DNA of 64,000 bases from Pseudomonas mediterranea CFBP 5447 (lineage in GTDB: Bacteria; Pseudomonadota; Gammaproteobacteria; Pseudomonadales; Pseudomonadaceae). The translations under genes were made by a program, and so were the position numbers. Under the pieces are notes generated by a model. That model saw only the letters and a program-made list of their open reading frames with translations, had not been told where the DNA came from and did not search any database. The DNA lies in the NCBI RefSeq assembly GCF_000774145.1, contig NZ_KN322982.1:180196-244195 (forward strand). The letters are read 5' to 3'. Positions 1-8,853 of this stretch are shown piece by piece (positions within the stretch are counted from its first letter, which is position 1; each line of letters opens with the position of its first letter).

Positions 1-84
1 TGCTAGCATATGCGACCTGCAAACACTCATTCTGCGACATGAAGCGTTCTCAGGGTGACCATGAATTGTTCGAGAGTTTTGCCG

Positions 85-1479
85 ATGACCAATCCTGCCC
101 TGGTAGAAGAACTCAAGTCCCTGGTCGAGCCTGGTAAGGTCCTGACCGATGCCGACTCCCTGCAAGCCTATGGCAAGGATTGGACCCGGCACTTTGCCCC
201 GGCGCCGAGCGCCATCGTTTTTCCCAAGACCATCGAACAAGTGCAGGCCATCGTACGCTGGGCCAATGCACACAGGGTTGCCCTGGTGCCATCGGGCGGG
301 CGCACCGGGCTTTCCGCCGCCGCCGTGGCGGCCAACGGCGAAGTGGTCGTGTCATTCGACTACATGAACCAGATTCTCGAGGTGAACCTCACCGACCGCA
401 CCGCCGTCTGCCAGCCGGGCGTGATCACCGAGCAACTGCAGAACAAGGCCGAAGAGCATGGGCTGTATTACCCGGTGGACTTCGCTTCGGCCGGTTCCAG
501 CCAGATTGGCGGCAATATCGGCACCAATGCCGGCGGGATCAAGGTGATTCGTTATGGCATGACCCGTAACTGGGTAGCCGGGATGAAGGTCGTCACCGGC
601 AAGGGCGATCTGCTGGAACTGAACAAGGACCTGATCAAGAACGCCACGGGCTACGACCTGCGACAGCTGTTCATCGGCGCCGAAGGCACCCTCGGCTTCG
701 TGGTCGAGGCCACCATGCGCCTGGATCGGGCGCCGAAAAACCTCACCGCGATGGTGCTCGGCACGCCGGACTTCGATTCGATCATGCCGGTGCTCCACGC
801 GTTCCAGGGCAAGCTCGACCTGACGGCCTTCGAGTTTTTTTCCGACAAGGCCCTGGCCAGGATCATGGGCCGTGGCGACGTACCGGCGCCGTTCGAAACC
901 GACTGCCCGTTCTATGCCCTGCTGGAGTTCGAAGCCACCACCGAAGATGTTGCCAATCACGCCCTGGAAACCTTCGAGCACTGTGTGGAGCAAGGCTGGG
1001 TGTTGGATGGCGTGATGAGCCAGAGCGAAACCCAGCTGCAGAATCTTTGGAAACTGCGTGAGTACATCTCCGAAACCATCTCCCACTGGACACCGTACAA
1101 GAACGACATCTCGGTGACTGTCTCGAAAGTCCCGGAGTTTCTCAAGGAAATAGATGCGATTGTCGGAAAACACTACCCTGATTTCGAAGTCGTCTGGTAC
1201 GGCCACATCGGTGACGGCAACCTGCACCTGAATATCCTCAAGCCGGACAACCTGGGCAAGGACGAATTCTTCGCCAAATGTGCGACAGTGAATAAATGGG
1301 TGTTCGAAATCGTCGAGAAGTACAACGGCTCGATTTCGGCGGAACACGGCGTGGGCATGACCAAGCGCGACTACCTGACATATAGTCGCTCGCCAGTGGA
1401 AATCGAATACATGAAAGCCATCAAGGCGGCATTCGACCCCAACGGCATCATGAACCCGGGCAAGATTTTCGCGGTGTGA
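85..1479 (+). CDS. FAD-binding oxidoreductase, D-2-hydroxyglutarate dehydrogenase-like
   Basis: This is a VAO/PCMH-type flavoprotein of about 464 residues. The N-terminal half has the FAD-binding signature (SGGRTGLS near residue 80, then IGGNIGTNAGG). The C-terminal half has the metal/substrate motif GHIGDGNLHLN and the closing SAEHGVGM block typical of D-lactate/D-2-hydroxyglutarate dehydrogenases. In Pseudomonas such a gene usually sits beside serA and reoxidises the D-2-hydroxyglutarate made by SerA (family knowledge; serA itself would lie left of the window). The frame is open from a GTG at 55, but ATG 85 gives the usual N-terminus (MTNPALVEEL); neither start has a strong ribosome site. 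Substrate assignment is an inference from family and context; glycolate or D-lactate oxidase-type activity cannot be excluded. Confidence 0.85.
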   Translation: MTNPALVEELKSLVEPGKVLTDADSLQAYGKDWTRHFAPAPSAIVFPKTIEQVQAIVRWANAHRVALVPSGGRTGLSAAAVAANGEVVVSFDYMNQILEVNLTDRTAVCQPGVITEQLQNKAEEHGLYYPVDFASAGSSQIGGNIGTNAGGIKVIRYGMTRNWVAGMKVVTGKGDLLELNKDLIKNATGYDLRQLFIGAEGTLGFVVEATMRLDRAPKNLTAMVLGTPDFDSIMPVLHAFQGKLDLTAFEFFSDKALARIMGRGDVPAPFETDCPFYALLEFEATTEDVANHALETFEHCVEQGWVLDGVMSQSETQLQNLWKLREYISETISHWTPYKNDISVTVSKVPEFLKEIDAIVGKHYPDFEVVWYGHIGDGNLHLNILKPDNLGKDEFFAKCATVNKWVFEIVEKYNGSISAEHGVGMTKRDYLTYSRSPVEIEYMKAIKAAFDPNGIMNPGKIFAV

Positions 1480-1519
1480 TGCAAAGCACCTGATGAGTTT
1501 CAGATAACAGGAGTCGGTA

Positions 1520-2185
1520 ATGAGCTATCAGCACCAGTATGTCGACGGTACCCGCATCCACTTCCCGGTCGGGAAAGTGGTGTGCATTGGCCGTAATTAC
1601 GCCGAACATGCGAAGGAACTGGATAACCCGGTGCCCACCGAACCCTTGCTGTTCATCAAGCCCGGCAGTTGCGTGGTTCCGCTGGAAGGCAGCTTCAGCA
1701 TTCCCGTCGAGCGGGGCTCGGTGCATTACGAAGCGGAAATCGCCGTGCTGATCGGCAAGCCGCTGTCGCCCCGGCCAAGCGTCGAAGAAGTCCTCGATGC
1801 CATCTCCGGCTTTGCCCCGGCCCTGGACTTGACCCTTCGGGACAAGCAGGCCGAACTCAAGGCCAAGGGCCTGCCGTGGGAAGTCGCCAAGTCATTCGAT
1901 GGCGCGGCGGTCATCGCACCCTTCGTATCGAACGCCACCTTTGCCGACCTGGCCGATATTCCCATTCGCCTGACCATCAACGGTGAAGTACGCCAGGACG
2001 GCAACAGCAGCCTGATGCTCAATCCCATCGTGCCGATGATCCAGTACATGGCCGGCTGCTTCTCGCTGCAGGCCGGCGACGTGATCCTCACCGGCACCCC
2101 GGCGGGCGTCGGACCGCTGAATGTAGGGGATGAGCTGGTGCTGGAACTGCCGGGGACAAGCCGTTTCGAAAGCAGCGTTTGCTAA
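1520..2185 (+). CDS. Fumarylacetoacetate hydrolase (FAH) family protein
   Basis: The 221-residue protein has the compact single-domain FAH fold seen in acylpyruvase/YcgM-type enzymes. Visible motifs are CIGRNYAEHAKE at the N-terminus, the acidic metal-binding pair in HYEAEIAVLIG (about residue 75), and the C-terminal GDVILTGTPAGVGP signature. Members hydrolyse acylpyruvates or decarboxylate oxaloacetate in the cytosol using Mg2+. A good ribosome site (AGGAG) precedes ATG 1520. It follows the FAD oxidoreductase by about 40 bases on the same strand and is probably co-transcribed with it. The exact substrate cannot be read from the sequence. Confidence 0.85.
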   Translation: MSYQHQYVDGTRIHFPVGKVVCIGRNYAEHAKELDNPVPTEPLLFIKPGSCVVPLEGSFSIPVERGSVHYEAEIAVLIGKPLSPRPSVEEVLDAISGFAPALDLTLRDKQAELKAKGLPWEVAKSFDGAAVIAPFVSNATFADLADIPIRLTINGEVRQDGNSSLMLNPIVPMIQYMAGCFSLQAGDVILTGTPAGVGPLNVGDELVLELPGTSRFESSVC

Positions 2186-2204
2186 AGCGCAGCACCGTTT
2201 CCCT

Positions 2205-2293
2205 TGTGGGAGCGAGCCTGCTCGCGATAGCGGTCTGCCTGCAACCTTGATGTTGCCTGACACGCCGCCATCGCGAGCAGGCTCGCTCCCACA
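2205..2293. repeat. REP pair (REPIN), GTGGGAGCGAGCCTGCTCGCGAT family
   Basis: Two inverted copies of the roughly 23-base REP unit flank a short spacer. The left copy starts at TGTGGGAGCGAGCC and the right copy ends GGCTCGCTCCCACA. It lies just after the FAH-family gene and fills most of the intergenic space. The same unit recurs at least nine more times in the window. Confidence 0.9.
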
Positions 2294-2417
2294 GAGGTGA
2301 TTAATGGATCCAACCTGACGATTTACCGTTTTTTTCACATGCCATCCGGATAATTCCGAAGAATGCGGCATCTGAGCCAGCCATTCCCCAGCCCGAATTC
2401 CTGGAACGCGATCACCG

Positions 2418-3350
2418 ATGGCCAAGACCCAAGCACTGCCCCACGCCAAACCTGCCCACCGCTCCCGCTTTGCCCTGCCCTGGTATGTCTGGTCGCTGCT
2501 GGCCGTGGCCGCCGCCTATGGGTTGGCGTTTGCGATGCATTGGGATGACCGGGGCCGACTTTGGGTCGCGGAACACTTTCAAAGCCCCGCTCAGCGCCAG
2601 CAAAGTGTCTGGCTGCCGGACTATACGGCCGTGATCGACGCCAAGCCGCTCCCGGGCATGGAAAAGGATGAAGCGTCCGATGTGACCTATAACCCACAGA
2701 CCAAGACCCTGTTTGCCGTCATGGGCAAGAACCCGTTCCTGGTAGAGCTGACCTTGCAGGGCGATGTGTTGCGCAAGATGCCGCTGGTGGGCTGGAGCAA
2801 TCCGGAAGGGGTGTCTTTCATGGAGAACGGACTGCTGGCCATTACCGACGAGCGAAGCCACACGCTGTCGATCGTCCACGTCGACGCCGATACGCATGAA
2901 CTGAAAAAGAGCGATTCCCCTCTCTACGATCTTGGCCCTTCAAAGAACCAGAACAAGGGCTTCGAAGCGGTTGTCTGGGACCCACGCAACCAGCAACTGG
3001 TGCTGGGCGAGGAACGTCCACCAACGTTGTTCACCTGGAAAAGCGATGGCAGCCTTTTGCTGAAGGGCGACAAACAGATCCATGTCAGTAATGAACTGGA
3101 CCTGCGCAACCTCTCGGCCCTGGCGATAGACCCTCGAACCGGCCACATGCTGGTGCTTTCGGCTGATTCGCACCTTTTGCTGGAACTTGATGAAAAAGGC
3201 CAGCAAGTCAGCTTCATGACCTTGCTGGGCGGCTTCAACGGGCTGAAGGACACCATCCCTCGCGCCGAAGGTGTCACCATGGATGAGGCCGGCAACGTGT
3301 ACATGGTCAGCGAGCCAAACCTGTTCTATCGTTTCGAGAAACAACGCTGA
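2418..3350 (+). CDS. SdiA-regulated domain (YjiK-like) beta-propeller protein
   Basis: The 310-residue protein has one N-terminal membrane segment (about residues 20-40, SLLAVAAAYGLAFAM) followed by a repetitive soluble domain. The blade-like repeats include SDVTYNPQTKTLFAVMG, EGVSFMENGLLAITDE and KGFEAVVWDPRNQQLVLGEE, ending [23 protein letters not shown]. These match the SdiA-regulated (YjiK) family, thought to be a membrane-anchored periplasmic or extracytoplasmic beta-propeller of unknown biochemical role. The next gene downstream is a paralogue in the same orientation, so this is a tandem duplication. No strong ribosome site is seen before ATG 2418. Confidence 0.8.
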   Translation: MAKTQALPHAKPAHRSRFALPWYVWSLLAVAAAYGLAFAMHWDDRGRLWVAEHFQSPAQRQQSVWLPDYTAVIDAKPLPGMEKDEASDVTYNPQTKTLFAVMGKNPFLVELTLQGDVLRKMPLVGWSNPEGVSFMENGLLAITDERSHTLSIVHVDADTHELKKSDSPLYDLGPSKNQNKGFEAVVWDPRNQQLVLGEERPPTLFTWKSDGSLLLKGDKQIHVSNELDLRNLSALAIDPRTGHMLVLSADSHLLLELDEKGQQVSFMTLLGGFNGLKDTIPRAEGVTMDEAGNVYMVSEPNLFYRFEKQR

Positions 3351-3466
3351 CGCGCAACTCTGTAAGGCAATTCCTCCTTCGCTGTAGGGTGTGGCACACA
3401 GCCATTAAGCTTCAGTTCAGGCAGTCGTGGTATTTCCAACCACCTGTTCTTATCCGAGCCCACCCC

Positions 3467-4377
3467 ATGCGTCGACTTGCCCGCCCCAAACCCTTGATCC
3501 TGGCGTTATTGGCCATTGCCCTGATCGTCCTGATTGCGGCGGGCCAGTACCTGCGGCTGTTCGAACGGGCCTGGTTCAACTTCAATACACTCTGGCAACC
3601 CACCAACGAGCAGGCCATCGCCCTGGACCAGTACCGGGTCACGATGGAAGCCCAGGTGATCGAGGGTCTCGACGACGTGTCGGCGCTGACGTTCGATCCG
3701 GTACGCAAGAGCCTGTTCACCGTCACCAACAAGAATGCCGAACTGATCGAGCTGTCACTGGACGGCAAGATCCTGCGCCGCGTGGCCTTGATCGGTTTCG
3801 GTGATCCGGAAGCCGTGGAATTCATCAGCGAGAACATCTACGTCATCAGTGACGAGCGCCAGCAGCGGCTGATCAAGATCCACCTGGACGAAGACACCCC
3901 GTTTCTCGACGCGGCCGACGCCGAACAAATGACCCTCGGCGTGCACATGAGCAAGAACAAAGGGTTCGAGGGATTGGCCTACGACTCAGAGGGCAACCGG
4001 CTGTTCGTAGCGAAGGAACGTGACCCGATGCTGATTTATGAAGTGCAGGGCTTTCCCCACCACAATTCAGAAAAATCTTACGCAGTCCACGTCATCAACA
4101 ACCCCAAGCGCGATGCCGGACTGTTCGTGCGCGACCTGTCGAGCCTGCAATACGATGAGCGCAGCGGCCACTTGTTGGCATTGTCCGATGAGTCGCGGTT
4201 GATCATCGAACTGGATATCGACGGGAAGCCCCTGAGCACCCTGTCGCTGAGCAAGGGCGCCAGGGATTGCAGAAAAATGTGCCCCAGGCCGAAGGCATCG
4301 CCATGGACGATGACGGCACCCTGTACCTGGTGAGCGAGCCGAATCTGTTCTATGTGTTCAAGAAACCACAGCCCTGA
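3467..4377 (+). pseudogene. Second SdiA-regulated domain protein, frameshifted near 4260
   Basis: This is a paralogue of the gene at 2418-3350: an N-terminal membrane segment (LILALLAIALIVLIAAG) followed by propeller repeats (ALTFDPVRKSLFTVTN, KGFEGLAYDSEGNRLFVAKE). The frame runs to a stop at 4333, but the last 25 residues are unlike the family. From about 4262 the conserved ending ([16 protein letters not shown], then [15 protein letters not shown]) continues in the other frame to a TGA at 4375-4377. That ending aligns with the paralogue's IPRAEGVTMDEAG and [10 protein letters not shown], so one base appears to be missing around 4258-4262. ATG 3467 is preferred over an upstream in-frame ATG at 3389 because it puts the membrane segment at the N-terminus. 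A real inactivating mutation, a strain polymorphism and a base-calling error are all possible. Confidence 0.75.
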
Positions 4378-4399
4378 ACCTGGCCTGGCATAGATCCAA

Positions 4400-4488
4400 T
4401 GTGGGAGCGAGCCTGCTCGCGATAGCGATCCACCCGTCACATCAGCGTTGAATGTGAAACCGCTATCGCGAGCAGGCTCGCTCCCACA
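4400..4488. repeat. REP pair (REPIN), type 1
   Basis: Head-to-head copies of the GTGGGAGCGAGCCTGCTCGCGAT unit lie between the frameshifted SdiA-regulated gene and the end of rpiA. The inner segment (GATAGCGAT ... ACCGCTATC) extends the inverted symmetry. Confidence 0.9.
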
Positions 4489-4529
4489 GGGGGCCCGACT
4501 TCGACCAGAAGACCGGGCATTTTCCCGAT

Positions 4530-5204
4530 TTACTCGGCCCGCAGGGTCTTCACCCCTTCCGCCGTGCCCAGCAACAGCACATCCGCAGGACGGGCAGCGA
4601 ACAAACCATTGGTGACCACGCCGACGATGGCGTTGATCTGGCTTTCCAGCTCCGTCGGGTTGGTGATCTGCAGGTTATGCACGTCCAGGATGATGTTGCC
4701 GTTATCGGTCAGCACACCCTCGCGATACACCGGGTCGCCGCCCAGCTTCACCAATTGGCGAGCCACGTGGCTGCGAGCCATCGGTATGACTTCGACCGGT
4801 AGCGGGAACGCTCCGAGCACCGGTACCAGTTTGCTGGCGTCGGCGATGCAGATGAAGGTCTTGGCCACCGCCGCGACGATCTTCTCGCGGGTCAGGGCCG
4901 CACCACCGCCCTTGATCAGATTCAGATGTGCGTCGCTTTCGTCGGCGCCATCGATGTAGAACTCGAGGTCGCTCACGGTGTTGAGCTCATACACCGGGAT
5001 CCCGTGGCCCTTCAGCCGCGCAGCGGTGGCTTCGGAGCTGGCAACCGCCCCGTCGAAGGCACCCTTGTGCTGTGCCAACGCATCGATGAAGCAATTGGCC
5101 GTGGAGCCGGTGCCGACCCCGACGATGCTCTTGTCATCCAGTTTCGGGAGGATGAGGTCGACGGCGGCCTGGGCCACGGCCTGTTTGAGTTGATCCTGGG
5201 TCAT
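4530..5204 (-). CDS. rpiA: Ribose-5-phosphate isomerase A
   Basis: RpiA interconverts ribose-5-phosphate and ribulose-5-phosphate in the pentose phosphate pathway. Diagnostic motifs are [15 protein letters not shown] (phosphate loop), DGADE (catalytic aspartates) and [14 protein letters not shown]. The open frame extends to 5258, but the ATG at 5204 ([12 protein letters not shown]) gives a 224-residue protein of normal family length. It is divergent from ilvA, with about 137 bases between start codons; this rpiA-ilvA pairing is common in gammaproteobacteria. Identification is very secure. Confidence 0.97.
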   Translation of the reverse strand: MTQDQLKQAVAQAAVDLILPKLDDKSIVGVGTGSTANCFIDALAQHKGAFDGAVASSEATAARLKGHGIPVYELNTVSDLEFYIDGADESDAHLNLIKGGGAALTREKIVAAVAKTFICIADASKLVPVLGAFPLPVEVIPMARSHVARQLVKLGGDPVYREGVLTDNGNIILDVHNLQITNPTELESQINAIVGVVTNGLFAARPADVLLLGTAEGVKTLRAE

Positions 5205-5341
5205 GCGGGCTCCGAAAACGGGCAGGGAGTAAAGAGGGGCGCGAGTATAACCCAACAAAACCTCGGGATTCGTGTGGTCGCCCGGCCAAAAGCCGGGTTA
5301 GACTCCCTGGCCCTGCCCAACCCGCCCAGTGATGCTTTCCG

Positions 5342-6856
5342 ATGCTCGAACAGTACGTCAAAAAGATCCTCACCTCGCGCGTCTACGACGTCGCCGTAGA
5401 AACCCCGCTGCAGACCGCTCGCCAGCTTTCCGAGCGGCTGGGCAACAGCATCTGGCTCAAGCGCGAAGACTTGCAGCCGGTGTTCTCGTTCAAGATCCGC
5501 GGGGCGTACAACAAGCTGACCCAGCTCAGCGATGAAGAGCGTTCACGGGGCGTGGTCACGGCGTCGGCGGGCAACCATGCCCAGGGCCTGGCCCTGGCCG
5601 CCAAGGTCCTGGGCGTGAAAGCCACCATCGTGATGCCCAAGACCACTCCGGAAATCAAGGTCGAAGGCGTGCGCTCCCGTGGCGGCAAAGTGGTGTTGCA
5701 CGGCGACTCTTTCCCCGAGGCCCTGGCCTATTCGCTGAAACTGGTCGACGAAAAGGGTTACGTCTATATCCATCCCTACGACGACCCCCACACCATTGCC
5801 GGGCAGGGCACGGTGGCGATGGAAATCCTGCGTCAGCATCCGGGGCACCTGGACGCGATTTTCGTTCCGGTAGGCGGTGGCGGACTGATTGCCGGGATCG
5901 CGGCCTACGTGAAGTACCTGCGCCCTGAGATCAAGGTCATCGGTGTCGAACCCGACGACTCCAACTGCCTGCAGGCCGCCATGGCCGCCGGCGAGCGGGT
6001 GGTATTGCCCAGCGTCGGGCTGTTTGCCGACGGCGTCGCCGTGGCGCAGATCGGCCAGCACACCTTTGATATCTGCAAGCATCACGTCGATGAAGTGATT
6101 ACCGTCAGCACCGACGAGATCTGCGCCGCAATCAAGGATATCTACGACGATACCCGCTCGATCACCGAACCTGCCGGCGCCCTGGGTGTGGCCGGGATCA
6201 AGAAATACGTCGAGTCACGCGGCATCAGCGGCCAGACCCTGGTGGCCATCGATTCCGGCGCCAACGTCAACTTCGACCGCCTGCGCCATGTGGCCGAGCG
6301 CGCCGAGCTGGGCGAAGGCCGCGAAGCAATCATCGCGGTCACCATTCCCGAGCAACCCGGCAGCTTCAAGGCGTTCTGCGAAGCCGTGGGCAAGCGTCAG
6401 ATCACCGAATTCAACTACCGCTACAACACCGGCAGCGAGGCACACATCTTCGTGGGCGTGCAGACGCACCCGGAAAACGACCCACGCAGCGCACTGATCG
6501 CCAGCCTCACCGAGCAAGGTTTCCCGGTACTGGACCTGACCGATAACGAACTGGCCAAGCTGCATATCCGCCATATGGTCGGCGGACATGCGGCCCACGT
6601 CATCGACGAGGTGGTGCTGCGCTTCGAATTCCCTGAACGCCCCGGCGCGCTGTTCAACTTCCTCAACAAGCTGGGCGGCCGCTGGAACATTTCGATGTTC
6701 CACTATCGCAACCATGGCGCGGCGGACGGCCGTGTGGTCGCCGGCTTGCAAGTGCCCCACGATGAGCGTCACCTGGTGCCGGCCGCCCTCGAAGAGATCG
6801 GCTATCCGTACTGGGATGAAAGCGATAACCCGGCGTACCAGCTGTTCCTGGGGTGA
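5342..6856 (+). CDS. ilvA: Threonine dehydratase, biosynthetic
   Basis: The 504-residue protein is the full-length biosynthetic, feedback-regulated form. The N-terminal PLP fold carries the lysine in SFKIRGAYNKL (about residue 50), the SAGNHAQG loop and the glycine-rich PVGGGGLIAG phosphate cup. The C-terminal third contains two ACT-like regulatory domains, starting IIAVTIPEQPGSFKAF and then VVLRFEFPERPGALFNF. It converts threonine to 2-oxobutanoate, the first step of isoleucine synthesis, and is normally inhibited by isoleucine through the C-terminal domains. It is divergent from rpiA. No leader-peptide attenuator was seen upstream. Confidence 0.96.
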   Translation: MLEQYVKKILTSRVYDVAVETPLQTARQLSERLGNSIWLKREDLQPVFSFKIRGAYNKLTQLSDEERSRGVVTASAGNHAQGLALAAKVLGVKATIVMPKTTPEIKVEGVRSRGGKVVLHGDSFPEALAYSLKLVDEKGYVYIHPYDDPHTIAGQGTVAMEILRQHPGHLDAIFVPVGGGGLIAGIAAYVKYLRPEIKVIGVEPDDSNCLQAAMAAGERVVLPSVGLFADGVAVAQIGQHTFDICKHHVDEVITVSTDEICAAIKDIYDDTRSITEPAGALGVAGIKKYVESRGISGQTLVAIDSGANVNFDRLRHVAERAELGEGREAIIAVTIPEQPGSFKAFCEAVGKRQITEFNYRYNTGSEAHIFVGVQTHPENDPRSALIASLTEQGFPVLDLTDNELAKLHIRHMVGGHAAHVIDEVVLRFEFPERPGALFNFLNKLGGRWNISMFHYRNHGAADGRVVAGLQVPHDERHLVPAALEEIGYPYWDESDNPAYQLFLG

Positions 6857-6877
6857 GTCCGCGGTGCCGAACGCCTC

Positions 6878-6990
6878 GTGGCGAGGGAGCTTGCTCCCGC
6901 TTGACCGGGCTGGCGCTCCAGTGCGTAGCACTCACCGTTTTTTTGGGGGGGCCGCTGCGCGACCCAGCGGGAGCAAGCTCCCTCGCCACA
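6878..6990. repeat. REP pair, second family (GTGGCGAGGGAGCTTGCTCCCGC)
   Basis: Inverted copies of GTGGCGAGGGAGCTTGCTCCCGC flank a 65-base spacer between ilvA and the DUF2269 gene. The core palindrome GGGAGC-TT-GCTCCC differs from the main REP type of this window. A T7 then G7 homopolymer tract lies in the spacer. Confidence 0.85.
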
Positions 6991-7029
6991 GGGGCTAAGC
7001 TGCTGAGTAAGCCATAAGGAAATCGAACA

Positions 7030-7458
7030 ATGGAAACGTTGACTGCGCTGAAGATCGCTCACGTCGTGGCCACTGCACTGCTGCTGGTGGGCGCGTTGGG
7101 GCTGGCTGTCTGGGTCTGGCGGACACGCCGCCACGGCGACGCCACGGCCCCTGCCCGCTTACTGCAGCGCCCACGGGTGTTTGTCTGGCTGGTGATGGTG
7201 CTTGCCCTGGCGAGCCTGCCCTTTACGGGCTGGTGGATGGTTCATCAGATCGGCTGGCCGCTGGGACAGACCTGGCTGCTGGCTTCCAGCATCCTCTACA
7301 CCCTGGCGACGCTGACGGGGTTCTGGCTGTTGGTGCGATTGAACAAGCGGCGCAAGCTGCCGACGGCGGGCAACGGTACCTTTACCTTGGCCTTGGCGCT
7401 GTTCAGTTTTGTCTGCCTGATCGCCATTGCCGGGTTGATGGGTGCCAAGCCGGTCTAG
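7030..7458 (+). CDS. DUF2269 family integral membrane protein
   Basis: The 142-residue protein is almost entirely hydrophobic, with about four transmembrane helices (residues 7-28, 50-72, 75-100 and 115-138). The pattern and length match DUF2269. A clear ribosome site (AAGGA at 7016-7020) supports ATG 7030. No enzymatic motif is visible and no function is assigned. Confidence 0.75.
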   Translation: METLTALKIAHVVATALLLVGALGLAVWVWRTRRHGDATAPARLLQRPRVFVWLVMVLALASLPFTGWWMVHQIGWPLGQTWLLASSILYTLATLTGFWLLVRLNKRRKLPTAGNGTFTLALALFSFVCLIAIAGLMGAKPV

Positions 7459-7479
7459 GCCTGGAACCGAGTCGAATTC

Positions 7480-7544
7480 ATCGCGAGCAGGCTCGCTCCC
7501 ACAGGGAAAACGCATTCCAATGTGGGAGCGAGCCTGCTCGCGAT
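7480..7544. repeat. REP pair (REPIN), type 1, opposite arm order
   Basis: The order here is ATCGCGAGCAGGCTCGCTCCCACA, then a short spacer, then TGTGGGAGCGAGCC, so the arms face outward rather than inward. It lies between the convergent DUF2269 gene and the HAD phosphatase gene. Confidence 0.9.
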
Positions 7545-7551
7545 GACGATC

Positions 7552-8208
7552 TCAGTCGCGCAGACTGATCACCGGCCAACCACGCTTCTCGGCTTCAGCC
7601 CGCAGGTTCGGGTCCGGATCCACGGCCACCGGATGCGTAACCGCCTCCAGCAACGGCAAGTCGTTCATCGAGTCGCTGTAGAAATAGCTGTCTTCAAGGG
7701 AATACCCGGTTTCTTCCAGCCAGCGATTCAGGCGGGTCACCTTGCCTTCGCGGAAGCAGGGGATGTCGGTGCTGCGCCCACTGTAGCGGCCATCGATCAT
7801 CTCGCACTCGGTGGCGATCAGGGTTTCAACCCCCAGGCGCTCGGCAATTGGGGCGGTGACGAAGCGGTTGGTGGCGGTAATGATCACCAGCTTGTCGCCG
7901 GCGTCACGGTGTTTCTTCAACAGTTCGATGGCCTGGGGCAACACGATGGGCTCGATGCAATCGCGCATGTAGTCCAGATGCCATTGGGCCAGCACTTCCA
8001 TTTCGGTGCGGCCGAGGATTTCCAGGCAAAAGTTCAGGTAGGCAGCATTGTCGAGCTTGCCGGCCAGGTAATCCTGGTAGAACTCATCGTTGCGCGCCTT
8101 GTACGCGACGGCGTCCAGGAAGCCGCGCTCACACAGGTAATCGCCCCAAGCGTGATCGCTGTCGCCGCCCAACAGGGTGTTGTCCAGGTCGAATAAGGCC
8201 AGCCGCAT
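7552..8208 (-). CDS. HAD-superfamily phosphatase, SerB/HisN-like
   Basis: The 218-residue protein starts with the HAD nucleophile motif LFDLDNTLL (Asp at about residues 7 and 9), has the motif II region VIITATNRF, a conserved Lys in REGKVTRL, and motif [15 protein letters not shown]. The alpha-helical cap between residues 20 and 90 places it with the IB subclass that includes phosphoserine phosphatases. The neighbourhood beside rppH and ptsP matches the Pseudomonas gene reported, as I recall, to act as a histidinol-phosphate phosphatase; that link is from context and memory, not shown by the sequence. It is divergent from rppH. Confidence 0.82.
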   Translation of the reverse strand: MRLALFDLDNTLLGGDSDHAWGDYLCERGFLDAVAYKARNDEFYQDYLAGKLDNAAYLNFCLEILGRTEMEVLAQWHLDYMRDCIEPIVLPQAIELLKKHRDAGDKLVIITATNRFVTAPIAERLGVETLIATECEMIDGRYSGRSTDIPCFREGKVTRLNRWLEETGYSLEDSYFYSDSMNDLPLLEAVTHPVAVDPDPNLRAEAEKRGWPVISLRD

Positions 8209-8351
8209 TGCAGTTACTCGCTGAAATTTCTGAAGAAAGGCGCTCAGAATACGGACTTTTCACAAGAGTGCACATAACCTGGGCAGGCTCGTTGCTGCTT
8301 TCACAACCTTTGTGGAACAATGCGGCGACATGCGCTTGCGAGGTTGTTGCC

Positions 8352-8831
8352 GTGATCGATCCCGATGGTTTCCGACCCAATGTGGGGATCATTCTTACGA
8401 ATGATGCCGGGCAGGTACTATGGGCTCGCCGTATCAATCAAGACGCCTGGCAGTTTCCTCAAGGCGGGATCAACCCCCAGGAGACGCCGGAAGAGGCTTT
8501 GTACCGCGAGTTGAACGAAGAAGTGGGGCTGGAGCGCGAAGATGTTGAAATACTCGCCTGCACCCGAGGCTGGTTGCGCTATCGTTTGCCGCAACGCCTG
8601 GTCAGGACGCACAGCCAGCCGCTGTGCATCGGCCAGAAGCAGAAATGGTTTCTCCTGCGCCTGATCTCCAACGAGCAGCGGGTGCGGATGGATTTGACCG
8701 GTAAACCGGAGTTCGATGGCTGGCGCTGGGTCAGCTATTGGTATCCGCTGGGCCAGGTGGTGACATTCAAGCGCGAGGTGTATCGACGCGCTCTCAAAGA
8801 GCTTGCCCCGCGCCTGCTGACGCGCGACTGA
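8352..8831 (+). CDS. rppH: RNA pyrophosphohydrolase (Nudix)
   Basis: RppH removes pyrophosphate from 5'-triphosphorylated RNA, triggering RNase E-dependent decay. The Nudix box is intact ([22 protein letters not shown]). The family N-terminus ([14 protein letters not shown]) and the conserved WQFPQGG are present. The open frame reaches back to 8208, but the GTG at 8352 gives the canonical 159-residue protein. The sequence between 8208 and 8352 is the divergent regulatory region shared with the HAD gene. ptsP follows after 22 bases and is likely in the same operon, as in many proteobacteria. Confidence 0.95.
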   Translation: MIDPDGFRPNVGIILTNDAGQVLWARRINQDAWQFPQGGINPQETPEEALYRELNEEVGLEREDVEILACTRGWLRYRLPQRLVRTHSQPLCIGQKQKWFLLRLISNEQRVRMDLTGKPEFDGWRWVSYWYPLGQVVTFKREVYRRALKELAPRLLTRD

Positions 8832-8853
8832 CGACGGAGTTCGACCCCGAGCC

